Of a DNA stretch of 45,593 bases, positions 8,114-16,076 are shown one piece after another. The first letter of the stretch is position 1. Every line of letters starts with the position of its first letter. The DNA is from REEB95 sp035632055 (GTDB lineage Bacteria > Pseudomonadota > Alphaproteobacteria > ATCC43930 > CGMCC-115725), in contig DASQHO010000049.1 of NCBI GenBank assembly GCA_035632055.1, forward strand, positions 1-45,593, in the 5' to 3' direction. The notes under the pieces are model-generated. The model searched no databases. It was not told the DNA's origin and saw nothing but the letters and a program-made list of their open reading frames with translations. The position numbers and the translations under genes were made by a program.

Positions 8114-8485
8114 CTAGTCGAGCGCGACGACCGTCGCCAGCACGACCAAACCGGCGATTGCGATGCTCGCGTGAGTCGCAACGACGAATCCGCCAGGTCG
8201 CCGGCCGCGCCAAGCCGCGTGCGCAATCAGAAGACCGAAGCCCAGGGCAAGGCCGAACAGCGTGCCGGCAACAATACCGAATCCGCCGGTGCCGTTGTCG
8301 GCCTCCGGCAGGCCGTGACGAAGCACCGCGAGCAGAACCGCGAATCCGACAACGCCGACCCCGCCGTGCAGCAGCGGCACCGCTATCGGTGGACGCCGCG
8401 CCGAGGGTCCGCGCACATAGAGTACGGCCAATCCGGCGCCGAGTGTCGCTGCCGCGGCTAGGACAAAAAATGCAAGGTGAAGCAT
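8114..8485 (-). CDS. Small hypothetical membrane protein (4 predicted helices)
   Basis: 123 aa, almost entirely hydrophobic with four likely transmembrane helices: LAFFVLAAAATLGAGLAVLYV, PLLHGGVGVVGFAVLLAVL, GGFGIVAGTLFGLALGFGLL, and the C-terminal ASIAIAGLVVLATVVALD. A histidine in helix 2 (LLHGG) and another after helix 3 (IAHAAW) are the only obvious polar in-membrane residues. I do not recognise the family. It lies between the MFS gene and a small exported protein on the same strand and may be a third member of that unit. Confidence 0.7.
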   Translation of the reverse strand: MLHLAFFVLAAAATLGAGLAVLYVRGPSARRPPIAVPLLHGGVGVVGFAVLLAVLRHGLPEADNGTGGFGIVAGTLFGLALGFGLLIAHAAWRGRRPGGFVVATHASIAIAGLVVLATVVALD

Positions 8486-8581
8486 CGGCAGGCGACTGAC
8501 CGGCGCATTAGGTCAGCTGGTCGTCCGGTGAAAATGTCGAGCGAACATCAAGCCGCCGGCAAAGACCGGCAGCGTTCGGCG

Positions 8582-8908
8582 TCAGCGCGGCGAAACTGCG
8601 CTGCCGATCTGATCCGGGCCGCCCATGAACTGTTCGCGATATGCCGGCGACATGCCATAGCTGTTGGAGCCGTTGTTGCCGCCGCTGATGCTTAACGAGG
8701 TATTGCCGAAATGGAGGACCGGACTGTTCCTGCCATTGCTGCCCGCGAGATTGGCCGACATGCCATCGCTCTGGCTGTCCGGATTATTCGCGATGTTGGC
8801 GCCCAATCCGGCGTTGTTGTTTGTCGGTTGGATCTCGAACGCGAACGAAATTGGCGCGGCGGCAATTAGGGCCGCGAACGCGATCGTCGCCAGCAGGCTG
8901 TACCGCAT
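8582..8908 (-). CDS. Small exported Asn/Ser/Gly-rich hypothetical protein
   Basis: 108 aa. An N-terminal signal peptide (MRYSLLATIAFAALIAAAPISFA) is followed by a mature part of about 85 residues rich in Asn, Gly and Ser (for example NNNAGLGANIANN and SISGGNNGSNSYG), with no cysteine. I do not recognise the family; the composition suggests a disordered or surface-exposed protein. The start at 8908 is supported by GGAG about 8 bases upstream and by the signal peptide; an upstream in-frame extension to 9016 looks non-coding. It is transcribed away from the Cox11-cytochrome c gene. Confidence 0.65.
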   Translation of the reverse strand: MRYSLLATIAFAALIAAAPISFAFEIQPTNNNAGLGANIANNPDSQSDGMSANLAGSNGRNSPVLHFGNTSLSISGGNNGSNSYGMSPAYREQFMGGPDQIGSAVSPR

Positions 8909-9043
8909 GGGGAACTCCGTTCGAATCAATACCTTCAGGTTATTGTAGGCGACCGGCGCGGGCTTTGTCCATGTAGCGCCGGAAGATTTGGGCCAAATGC
9001 GGCCTTTACCGTCCAAATGAAAGACTATTCATAATCCGGGCGC

Positions 9044-9059
9044 GAAAACCGTGGTTTTC
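9044..9059. promoter_or_regulatory. 16-base near-perfect palindrome upstream of the Cox11-cytochrome c gene
   Basis: GAAAACC (9044-9050) and GGTTTTC (9053-9059) are exact inverted arms around a 2-base centre. The compact symmetric shape fits a dimeric repressor or activator site in the divergent intergenic region between 8908 and 9121. I do not know a matching consensus. Confidence 0.4.
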
Positions 9060-9061
9060 TG

Positions 9062-9100
9062 CGACACCGCGCCACGTCGGCCGCGCAATACGCGGTGTCG
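9062..9100 (+). promoter_or_regulatory. Long 5'-leader hairpin before the Cox11-cytochrome c gene
   Basis: Ten-base arms CGACACCGCG (9062-9071) and CGCGGTGTCG (9091-9100) match perfectly across a 19-base loop. The structure ends 20 bases before the ATG at 9121, where no good Shine-Dalgarno sequence is visible, so it could influence initiation or mRNA stability. No T-tract follows, so it is not a terminator. Confidence 0.4.
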
Positions 9101-9120
9101 GCAAGTTGCAATAATTCGTC

Positions 9121-10041
9121 ATGGCCACGCCTCGCCAACGCCGCAAATATCGCACCGTCATCCTGCTCGCTTGCGTTCTCACCGCGATGCTGACACTGGT
9201 CGGATTTTCGGTGCCGCTTTACCGTCTATTCTGCGTCGCTACCGGCTACAACGGTACGACGCAGCGTGTCGCCGACGACGCGGGCAACATCTCGCGCCGC
9301 GTTGTCACCGTGCAATTCACAACCTCGGTCGCACCGAACTTGCCGTGGCGGTTCGTGCCGGTGCAGCGTTCGGTTCAAGTTCATCTCGGCGAAGAGAAGC
9401 TGGTTTATTTCTCCGCCACCAATCTGAGCGACAAGCCCATCATCGGCCACGCCACGTTCAACGTCACGCCTGCCAAGGTCGGTCTCTACTTCGACAAGAT
9501 CCAATGCTTCTGCTTCAGCGACGAAAAGCTGGCGCCGGGCAAGACCGCAATCATGCCGGTCGATTTTTTCGTCGACCCGGCGCTCGACAAGAACCTGGAC
9601 GCCAAGAACGTGAACACAATCACTCTGTCCTATACGTTCTTCCGTGCCGCCAAACCGGATGACGTGCAGAACCTCGCGCGCTTCGATCCGAACGCGCCGT
9701 CGGATCCGGTGCGCGGCGCGCGCCTGTTCGCCGACCGCTGTTCGGGCTGTCATGCGCTCGACCGTACCAAGATCGGGCCGCCGCTCGGCAAGGTGTTCGA
9801 TCGTGTCGCCGGCAGCGTTGCTGGCTACCCGTATTCGCTGGCGCTGAAGCAGTCGAAGTTGGACTGGACCGTCGCCAATCTCGACCGTTGGCTTGCCGAT
9901 CCGCAGGCTTTGGTTCCCGACAGCAAAATGCCGATCAAGGTGCTGGAGCCGAATGCAAGGCGCGATATCGTGGCCTATCTCGAGCATCTGCGCGCCGACC
10001 GGACCGCGACCGCGGGCACCGCTGGCGCCCCGGTCCGCTGA
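9121..10041 (+). CDS. Cox11/CtaG copper chaperone fused to a C-terminal class I cytochrome c domain
   Basis: 306 aa, against about 180-210 for ordinary CtaG/Cox11. Residues 1-175 are Cox11: one membrane anchor (about 12-33), the conserved Cys38 in PLYRLFCVATGYNGTTQ, and the CuB-delivery motif C129-F-C131-F in KIQCFCFSDE. The domain ends with the usual TITLSYTFF strand. A linker of about 20 residues leads to a cytochrome c domain (about 196-290): haem-binding C207-S-G-C210-H211, a PPLGKVFDRVAG segment and a distal-ligand candidate Met270 in SKMPIKV. The frame runs through both domains without a stop or shift. Cox11 domains insert copper into cytochrome oxidase subunit I from the periplasmic face, where the haem domain would also lie. 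No oxidase subunit genes are nearby. Confidence 0.93.
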   Translation: MATPRQRRKYRTVILLACVLTAMLTLVGFSVPLYRLFCVATGYNGTTQRVADDAGNISRRVVTVQFTTSVAPNLPWRFVPVQRSVQVHLGEEKLVYFSATNLSDKPIIGHATFNVTPAKVGLYFDKIQCFCFSDEKLAPGKTAIMPVDFFVDPALDKNLDAKNVNTITLSYTFFRAAKPDDVQNLARFDPNAPSDPVRGARLFADRCSGCHALDRTKIGPPLGKVFDRVAGSVAGYPYSLALKQSKLDWTVANLDRWLADPQALVPDSKMPIKVLEPNARRDIVAYLEHLRADRTATAGTAGAPVR

Positions 10042-10142
10042 ATTGCCGCGGCTTGGCGGGCCTTCAAGGCGCGGCGATTTGGCTCATGTCCGATGCAATG
10101 TTTGGGTAATATGACCGCGCCGACTTGGGGAAAGGGGTTGTG

Positions 10143-11885
10143 ATGGATTCATCGGTCGCGGATGCCGATCGCGCGGCGCGCACCTGGCATGGTCAGGCGG
10201 GCGGGCCGGGGCGCTTCCGCCTGGGCAGCGAGCAGCACAAGACGTTGTTCTGCCGGATGCTGCTCGACACTTTCAATCCCTACAAGCCGGCAGTCATCGA
10301 TTGGCCGAATCTCGATCCCGACGCGCGCCAGCGCCTAGTGTCACTGCCAATCTGGGACATCGCCGTGCAGACCGAGGGCAAGGCAAAGCTGCGCGTTGCG
10401 ACCTACGGCGACACCGTAAGCGACAAGCTCCTCAAGGAAGCAATCGCGCTCAACGGATTCGAAGAAGGACGACATAAGGACGTGCTCGCCAATATGGTGC
10501 GCGCCTACGGCATCGAACTCGCCGAGGAGCCGCCCTATCTCAAGCCGCGCGACCCCGAATGGGCGTTCATGGTCACCGGCTACAGCGAATGTATCGATAG
10601 CTTCTTCGCTTTCGGCCTTTTCGAACTGGCGAAGCGTTCGGGCTACTTCCCGCCGGCGCTGGTCGATACGTTCGAGCCCGTGATGCAGGAAGAGGGGCGG
10701 CACATCCTGTTCTTCGTCAACTGGGTCGCATGGCACAAACGCAACATGCCGTGGTGGCGCCGGCCGTGGTTCGCGCTCAAGGTGCTCGCAGTGTGGGCGT
10801 TCCTGATCTGGGAGCGCATCGGCATCGCCCGCGGCCTCGGCGGCGCGCCCGACGCCGACAATAATTTCACTGTGACCGGCAGCAAGTCCGTCGGCGTCGA
10901 AGTTTCGACCGGCGAGTTGATGGATATTTGTCTCACCGAGAACGAGCGGCGGCTGTCCGGTTATGATCCGCGCCTGCTGCGACCGAACGTGGTTCCGCGG
11001 CTGGTGCGCTTTGCACGCCGTTTCATGGCGAAACCGAAGCCGGTCGAGCTCGGCAGCACGGCGCATCGCGATCTTTTCTGCGAGCACTTCAAGGCGACCT
11101 ATCAGCACTACGAGCCTGAAAAACTGCCGTGGCCTGAACTCGACGAGGCCGCGCTCGGCCGCCTGCGCTCCGTGCCGTTCTGGCAAGAGGTGCTACACAC
11201 CGAATTGCGTGCCGGCCTGATCGTCAAGCAGTTCACCGAGACGGTCGACGATCCGGTGCTCAAGGAAGCAATCGCGCTGCAAGGCTTCGAGGAAGCGCGT
11301 CACGCCGATCTCATTCGCGTGATGATCAAGCGCTATGGCATCGACGTGCAGGAGCACGCGCTCGACCCGCTGCCGGCCGACATCGCTACCGCGTTCAAGG
11401 ATTTTGGCTTCGGCGAGTGCGTCGATTCCTTCCTCGGCTTTGGCGTGTTCAAGATCGCGCGTCAATCGGGCTTCCTGCCGGAATCGATGTTCGCGATCTT
11501 CGACACGCTGATGTACGAGGAGACGCGTCACATCGTCTTCTTTGTCAATTGGATGGCATATAACGAGGCGCGGCGCGGTCGTGCGGCCGGCTGGCGACGC
11601 GGCCTGACGTCATTGCGCTTCTACGTTCGCGCTCTGAAGCGGCTGATCGGCACCGCGCGGCGCGGCGCGCAGATCAACGACGGTAAGGAGTTCTCCGCCA
11701 CCCAGGCCAGCGTCTTCCTCGACGGCTTCACTTTCCGGCGTTTCCTCGAGGACTGCTACGCCGAGAACGCGCGCCGCATGCAGGAATTCGATCAAGGTCT
11801 CTTGCGGCCGAGCTTTCTGCCGAAGCTTGCCGACGTCGCGCTCTCCAGCCTGCGGCTGTGGAGCTTCCGGCGCAATCCGGCCTGA
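10143..11885 (+). CDS. Tandem ferritin-like di-iron protein (two complete metal sites)
   Basis: 580 aa made of two collinear copies of a four-helix di-iron domain (about 25-295 and 300-575). The first copy has E78, E108-x-x-H111, E149 and E184-x-x-H187; the second has E354, E384-x-x-H387, E425 and E460-x-x-H463. Every ligand pair is offset by exactly 276 residues. Shared flanking words include GFEEGRH/GFEEARH, ECIDSFF/ECVDSFL, HILFFVNW/HIVFFVNW and LLRPNVVP/LLRPSFLP. E, ExxH, E, ExxH is the classic carboxylate di-iron pattern of oxygenases, desaturases and rubrerythrin-like proteins. No substrate is evident. A hydrophobic helix (about 209-225) lies between the halves. Ribosome-binding site AAAGGGG precedes ATG 10143. 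The stop overlaps the HpnL-like start (TGATG). Confidence 0.85.
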   Translation: MDSSVADADRAARTWHGQAGGPGRFRLGSEQHKTLFCRMLLDTFNPYKPAVIDWPNLDPDARQRLVSLPIWDIAVQTEGKAKLRVATYGDTVSDKLLKEAIALNGFEEGRHKDVLANMVRAYGIELAEEPPYLKPRDPEWAFMVTGYSECIDSFFAFGLFELAKRSGYFPPALVDTFEPVMQEEGRHILFFVNWVAWHKRNMPWWRRPWFALKVLAVWAFLIWERIGIARGLGGAPDADNNFTVTGSKSVGVEVSTGELMDICLTENERRLSGYDPRLLRPNVVPRLVRFARRFMAKPKPVELGSTAHRDLFCEHFKATYQHYEPEKLPWPELDEAALGRLRSVPFWQEVLHTELRAGLIVKQFTETVDDPVLKEAIALQGFEEARHADLIRVMIKRYGIDVQEHALDPLPADIATAFKDFGFGECVDSFLGFGVFKIARQSGFLPESMFAIFDTLMYEETRHIVFFVNWMAYNEARRGRAAGWRRGLTSLRFYVRALKRLIGTARRGAQINDGKEFSATQASVFLDGFTFRRFLEDCYAENARRMQEFDQGLLRPSFLPKLADVALSSLRLWSFRRNPA

Positions 11886-12883
11886 TGCGGATCGTCAGTA
11901 TCGTTTCGGCGATCGTCGGGTTGCTGGTTGGCACCGCGATCGTCGGCTATTACGGCTTTGCCGACGTCTGGAACGCACTGAGCGCAATCCATTGGGGCGG
12001 CTTCGCCATTGTCTGCGCGTACCATCTGGTGCTGTTCTGTTTGCTCGGGCTCGCTTGGTATTGCGTGCTGCCGCCGCCGCGCGCCGCCGGCATCGGCACG
12101 CTGATCTGGGGTCGCATCGTCCGCGATTCCGGCTCCGAAGTGCTGCCGCTTTCACAGCTCGGCGGTTTCGGCATGGGCGCGCGCGCTGCGACCGTTGCCG
12201 GCCTACCGGGCATGCTGGCCTTCGCGTCGACGGTGGTCGACGTCACCCTCGAAACGCTGGCACAGCTGGTCTATGCCGCGGTCGGTCTCGGATTGCTGGT
12301 TTGGCTCCATCCCGGTGCAGCGATCGCCAAACCGCTCGGCGTCGGCTTGATCGTCGGTGTGTTCGCGGTTTTCGCCTTCGTCTTCGTGCAGCGGCGCGGC
12401 ATGGGCGCCGTCGAGCGCCTCGCCGAACGGCTGGCGCCGCGCTGGATTCCGGATGCACTTGGGCACACGCGCGCGTTTCACCAACACATCCACGCCATGT
12501 ACGCCCGCATGGTCGGTCCGCAGCTGGGCTTCGTACTGCATCTGGCAGCCTGGTTCGCCAATGGTATCGAAGCGTGGATCGCACTTCGTCTCATGGGCGT
12601 GCCGCTTAGCATCGCCGCCGTGCTGACGATCGAAAGCCTGCTCTACGCTTTGCGCAGCTTCGCCTTCTTCGTGCCCAACGCCGTCGGCGTGCAGGAAGGC
12701 GCCTATGTCATTCTTGGCGGCCTGTTCGGCTTGCCGCCGGAGACCGCGCTGGCATTGTCGCTGCTGAAGCGCGGCCGCGACCTAGTCATCGGCGTGCCGG
12801 CACTGTTGGTGTGGCAGGGTAGCGAGGGACGGCGGGCGCTGCGCGCCGGCCGCGATGTGCGTTCGCGCAACGCAGCGCATTGA
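11885..12883 (+). CDS. HpnL-like membrane protein (lysylphosphatidylglycerol synthase TM-region family)
   Basis: A 332-aa polytopic membrane protein with about 8 hydrophobic segments, of the family that includes the membrane half of MprF (aminoacyl-lipid flippase) and the hopanoid-associated HpnL. HpnL-type markers are LSQLGGFGMGARAATVAG near residue 90, the SFAFFVPNAVGVQEGAYVILGG block, and the C-terminal LKRGRDLVIGVPALLVWQ. HpnL has been linked to moving hopanoids toward the outer membrane; here the substrate is inferred only from family. ATG 11885 shares a base with the upstream stop, and the hotdog gene begins 3 bases downstream. No hpn biosynthesis genes lie in the window. Confidence 0.82.
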   Translation: MRIVSIVSAIVGLLVGTAIVGYYGFADVWNALSAIHWGGFAIVCAYHLVLFCLLGLAWYCVLPPPRAAGIGTLIWGRIVRDSGSEVLPLSQLGGFGMGARAATVAGLPGMLAFASTVVDVTLETLAQLVYAAVGLGLLVWLHPGAAIAKPLGVGLIVGVFAVFAFVFVQRRGMGAVERLAERLAPRWIPDALGHTRAFHQHIHAMYARMVGPQLGFVLHLAAWFANGIEAWIALRLMGVPLSIAAVLTIESLLYALRSFAFFVPNAVGVQEGAYVILGGLFGLPPETALALSLLKRGRDLVIGVPALLVWQGSEGRRALRAGRDVRSRNAAH

Positions 12884-12886
12884 GCG

Positions 12887-13324
12887 ATGTCGCGCATTAC
12901 CATTGCGGAATTCGAGGCGTTGCTGCGTGAAGGCGCACCATTCGCCGCGACGCTCGGTGTCGAGACCGTCGAGCTCACGCGCGAGCGCGCCGTGTTCCGC
13001 CTGCCATATCGCGCCGATTTTCTGCGCCCAGGCGGGACCATCAGCGGCCCGATGATGATGGGCCTCGCCGATCTCGCGATTTACGGCGTGGTGCTTGCAT
13101 CTGTCGGCAAACAGGAGCTCGCGGTCACGACCAACCTCACGATCAATTTTCTGCGCAAGCCGCCACCGGCGGCACTGATCGCCGAGGCGCGGCTGCTGAA
13201 ACTTGGCAAGCGTCTTGCCGTTGGCGAGGCGGAGATTTTCTCTGAAGGCGACCCGGCGATGGTCGCGCATGTCACGGCAACATATTCGCTACCGCCCGAT
13301 AAGGACGATCCTACCGAGTCATAG
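12887..13324 (+). CDS. PaaI-type hotdog thioesterase
   Basis: 145-aa single hotdog domain. The helix-containing core FLRPGGTISGPMMMGLADLAIYGVV and the strand TTNLTINFLRKPPPAALIAEARLLKLGKRLAVGEAEIF match the PaaI/YbgC-like acyl-CoA thioesterase fold. The active-site Asp candidate lies in GLADLA; the usual HG near the N-terminal loop is replaced by GG. It probably hydrolyses an acyl-CoA or related thioester in the cytoplasm. It is third in a tight unit with the di-iron protein and the HpnL-like protein (3-base gap), which suggests a shared lipid-related task. Confidence 0.85.
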   Translation: MSRITIAEFEALLREGAPFAATLGVETVELTRERAVFRLPYRADFLRPGGTISGPMMMGLADLAIYGVVLASVGKQELAVTTNLTINFLRKPPPAALIAEARLLKLGKRLAVGEAEIFSEGDPAMVAHVTATYSLPPDKDDPTES

Positions 13325-13336
13325 CGGGCCGCGCTT

Positions 13337-15448
13337 CTAGCCCGCCTGCACCAAGTGTGCCGCCAGTGCGGTGACGCGCTGCGCCATGCGCTCGATATGC
13401 CGCAACCGCCGGCCGAGAAACGCGAGCGCGTGGCTTGCCGGCATCTCGGTCCAGCCGCGGCGGCGCAGACGCGCCGGCGCCGGCAACGTTTCCGGCTTGA
13501 GCGTCAGCAGATCGAGCGCGCGCGTGCGCGTGGCTTCGAGTGCGGCACGGGCGTCGTCGGGTTTGATCTCGCGGCGCCGCGCCCGCAACAACCCCTGCAC
13601 CGACGCCAAGTCGGACGCGAGGATATAGTTGGCGCTAAGCAGCGCATTGAGGCCGGCGAGCTGACGTTGTTTTATACCGGGTTCGCTCGACAGCCGCCGC
13701 GTCGTGGTGGCGAGGGTGGTGAAGCTGTCGAGCGCACGCTTGCGCGCCAGCCGATAGCGCTGATCGACCGGCGCAGGCGACAGCGCCTCGGCGGCAAAGC
13801 TGCGGTCGGCGTCGATCAACCGGCCGGCAAGGCGCGGCACGTCGCGCCATTCCCAGCTCGGCAGGAAATAGCTAAACGCCACCGACAGGCCGGCGCCGAT
13901 CAGGGTATCGACGATACGATCGGTGAGCAGGAATTCAGTCGGATCCAAAAGGTGAATCAGCACCAGCGCCATGACCGACGCGGCGAACGAGGCGACGCGA
14001 TAGTCCACCACTGCATACGCGTGGGCGGTTCCGGCCGCGAGGATGATCAGCGCCAGCGCCGCCATCGGCGGCAGGACGGGGACAACCACTGCCGCCGCGG
14101 CGCATCCGATCAAGGTTCCGACGATCCGGTCGTTGCGGCGCTGGCGCGTGACCGCAAAATTCGCGCGCATGATCAGGGCGATCGTCAGCAGGATCCATCC
14201 GCCATGGACGTAACGCGGCATCGCCACCGTCAGCGCGTATCCCACCAGCATCGCAATCGTCAGCCGCGCGGCGTAACGCATCACCGGCGAAGTCGGGGTC
14301 AAATGACCGCGTAACGTTGCGAGCCGCGTGTCGGTGGATTGGACAAAAGCGGTCAGGTTGACGTCCGGTAACACCGTGGTGCGGTCGACGGTGCCGGCGA
14401 CGATGTCCGTCAGTAGCCGGACATGGCGCACGGCAACGACGATCGCGTCGCGGGTTGTGCGCAAGCTCGCGCGAGCTTCAGTCGGTGCATTGGCGGCAAA
14501 GGCGGCGTCGAGCGCCTTGAGCGCTGCGGCGTGCCGGCTATCCGGTACGGCGGCGGTCGGCACGACCAGCGTCAACGCCAGCCCTTCGATGTCGTGCGCC
14601 AAGCCGCGCGTCAACGCCGCGAAATGCGCCAACACTTCGGCGCTGGCCGTCTGCCGCAACGTCTCCCAATCGGCATCGCTCGCCAGCACCGCTTCGTAAA
14701 TGTCGAGCAACGCCAGCATGCCGCCAATCCAGCGCTGGCGCTTCGGATTGGGCCGTCCGGCGAAAATCGCGTTGCGCGCCGCTTGCAGCTTTTCCATCCA
14801 CGCGCCATGCGCTTCGATGACGTCGCGCAATGCCGTCGGCATCGACATCGCCGGATCGTAAAGCTCCGCACGGACGTGCAAATAGCGGGCGAATGCCAGC
14901 AACGCTTCGTTGAGGAACATGCGCCGGTCGCGATCATCGAGCAGCCAGGCACCGGCGAGCGCCAAGACGGCGTAAGCGCTCGCGCCGGCGACGAACAACG
15001 CGCCATGCCGTAGCGCCTCCGCCGGGCTGCCAACCGGCACCGCCATGCCAAGAACCAACGACAGGACGCCGGCGATGCCGAAGACGAGAGCCGTGCGGCC
15101 GTAAGCTGTCGCCAGAGCGAAGCCAGCGCTCATTACCGCTATCACGATCGCCAGCCAGCCGACCGAGCCGTCAGCGAAGCCGGCCAGCAGCGATATCGCG
15201 CCGGAAGCGACAATGGTGGCGAGAAACACCGGCAATTTGCCGGGCAGGGGCCCCGGCTGATCGACGACGCTGACGCACAGCGCGCCGGTAGCGACCAGCA
15301 CTGCCGTCTCCATGCCGAACGCGGCGCCGGTGGCGATGCCGACGATCGCAAGGCAGACGGCGACGGCGATGCCGTTTTCGATGTGATGGCGGAAGAACAG
15401 GCGCGCGGCGCGGCGCGGCAGGCCCAGGGCAACGTTCGAAACAGACAT
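13337..15448 (-). CDS. FUSC-family inner-membrane protein (YccS/AaeB-like)
   Basis: 703 aa in two membrane halves, each a cluster of hydrophobic helices (about 20-170 and 380-520), separated by a soluble helical region and followed by a cytoplasmic C-terminal domain rich in Arg and Ala. The second cluster contains the FUSC-type segment GGWILLTIALIMRANFAVTRQRRNDRIVGTLIGCA. Relatives export aromatic carboxylic acids or are of unknown function. ATG 15448 is chosen; an in-frame TTG at 15487 would add 13 residues. It is convergent with the hotdog gene (12-base gap) and divergent from rplM across a region with a TATAAT palindrome. Confidence 0.88.
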   Translation of the reverse strand: MSVSNVALGLPRRAARLFFRHHIENGIAVAVCLAIVGIATGAAFGMETAVLVATGALCVSVVDQPGPLPGKLPVFLATIVASGAISLLAGFADGSVGWLAIVIAVMSAGFALATAYGRTALVFGIAGVLSLVLGMAVPVGSPAEALRHGALFVAGASAYAVLALAGAWLLDDRDRRMFLNEALLAFARYLHVRAELYDPAMSMPTALRDVIEAHGAWMEKLQAARNAIFAGRPNPKRQRWIGGMLALLDIYEAVLASDADWETLRQTASAEVLAHFAALTRGLAHDIEGLALTLVVPTAAVPDSRHAAALKALDAAFAANAPTEARASLRTTRDAIVVAVRHVRLLTDIVAGTVDRTTVLPDVNLTAFVQSTDTRLATLRGHLTPTSPVMRYAARLTIAMLVGYALTVAMPRYVHGGWILLTIALIMRANFAVTRQRRNDRIVGTLIGCAAAAVVVPVLPPMAALALIILAAGTAHAYAVVDYRVASFAASVMALVLIHLLDPTEFLLTDRIVDTLIGAGLSVAFSYFLPSWEWRDVPRLAGRLIDADRSFAAEALSPAPVDQRYRLARKRALDSFTTLATTTRRLSSEPGIKQRQLAGLNALLSANYILASDLASVQGLLRARRREIKPDDARAALEATRTRALDLLTLKPETLPAPARLRRRGWTEMPASHALAFLGRRLRHIERMAQRVTALAAHLVQAG

Positions 15449-15526
15449 TCCGGGCCAGAGAGTGTTCGAGAACGCGTCCGCTGCCAACTGCCACGGTGGG
15501 CCTCGCCTTCGGCAGGCTGGATTGAT

Positions 15527-15540
15527 GGTATTATAATACC
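15527..15540. promoter_or_regulatory. 14-base perfect palindrome GGTATTATAATACC
   Basis: A perfect palindrome between the divergent FUSC and rplM genes. Being symmetric, it presents TATAAT on both strands (15532-15537 plus; 15535-15530 minus). It could be a shared -10 element or an operator. No convincing -35 is visible at 17 bases on either side. Confidence 0.4.
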
Positions 15541-15551
15541 TGCGCTTAAAG

Positions 15552-15581
15552 CTTGACCGCCTGGGACACTTTCCCTAGGGT
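15552..15581 (+). promoter_or_regulatory. Candidate promoter of rplM-rpsI
   Basis: CTTGACC at 15552-15558 is a strong match to the alphaproteobacterial housekeeping -35. A spacer of exactly 17 bases leads to TAGGGT at 15576-15581, a weak -10. Transcription would start near 15588, leaving a leader of about 20 bases with AGGA before the rplM ATG. Confidence 0.45.
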
Positions 15582-15606
15582 GCGCGCCTTCGCGAGGACA
15601 GGACCC

Positions 15607-16074
15607 ATGCCAGCCGGCCAGACCGCATCGCTCACGCCGAAAGAACTCGACAAGAAGTGGCTGCTCATCGACGCGGACGGGTTGGTGCTCGGCCGCCTCG
15701 CGTCGCTGATTGCCCTTCGCCTCAAGGGGAAGCACAAGACGAGCTACACGCCGCATATGGATTGCGGCGACAACGTGATCGTCATCAATGCCGAGAAAGT
15801 CGCGTTGACCGGCAACAAGAGCAAGCAAAGCCTCAACCGGCATTACACCGGCTATCCCGGCGGCTTGAAGGAGCTGACCAAAGGCTCGATCCTCGCCGGC
15901 GCGCACCCTGAACGCGTCATCGTCAAGGCCGTGGAGCGGATGATGCCGCGCGGCCCGCTCGGCCGGAAGATGATGGGGCATTTGTTTGCCTACAAAGGCG
16001 CGAGTCACCCGCATGAGGCGCAGCAGCCGAAAAAGGTCGACATCGCCGCGATGAACCGGAAGAACAAGAGGTAA
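15607..16074 (+). CDS. rplM: 50S ribosomal protein L13
   Basis: Large-subunit protein L13, 155 aa, early in 50S assembly. Clear family blocks: WLLIDADGLVLGRLASLIALRLKGKHK, DNVIVINAEKVALTG, RHYTGYPGGLKE and AVERMMPRGPLGRKMM. The ATG at 15607 has AGGACAGGA upstream and gives the standard N-terminus; the frame is open 18 codons further but without family similarity. rpsI starts 2 bases after the stop, the near-universal L13-S9 operon. Confidence 0.97.
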   Translation: MPAGQTASLTPKELDKKWLLIDADGLVLGRLASLIALRLKGKHKTSYTPHMDCGDNVIVINAEKVALTGNKSKQSLNRHYTGYPGGLKELTKGSILAGAHPERVIVKAVERMMPRGPLGRKMMGHLFAYKGASHPHEAQQPKKVDIAAMNRKNKR

Positions 16075-16076
16075 GC

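Noticed and set aside
8544..8581. GCCGG-6-CCGGC inverted repeat after the small exported protein gene as a terminator
   Set aside because: Only 5 bp with no T-tract on the minus strand.
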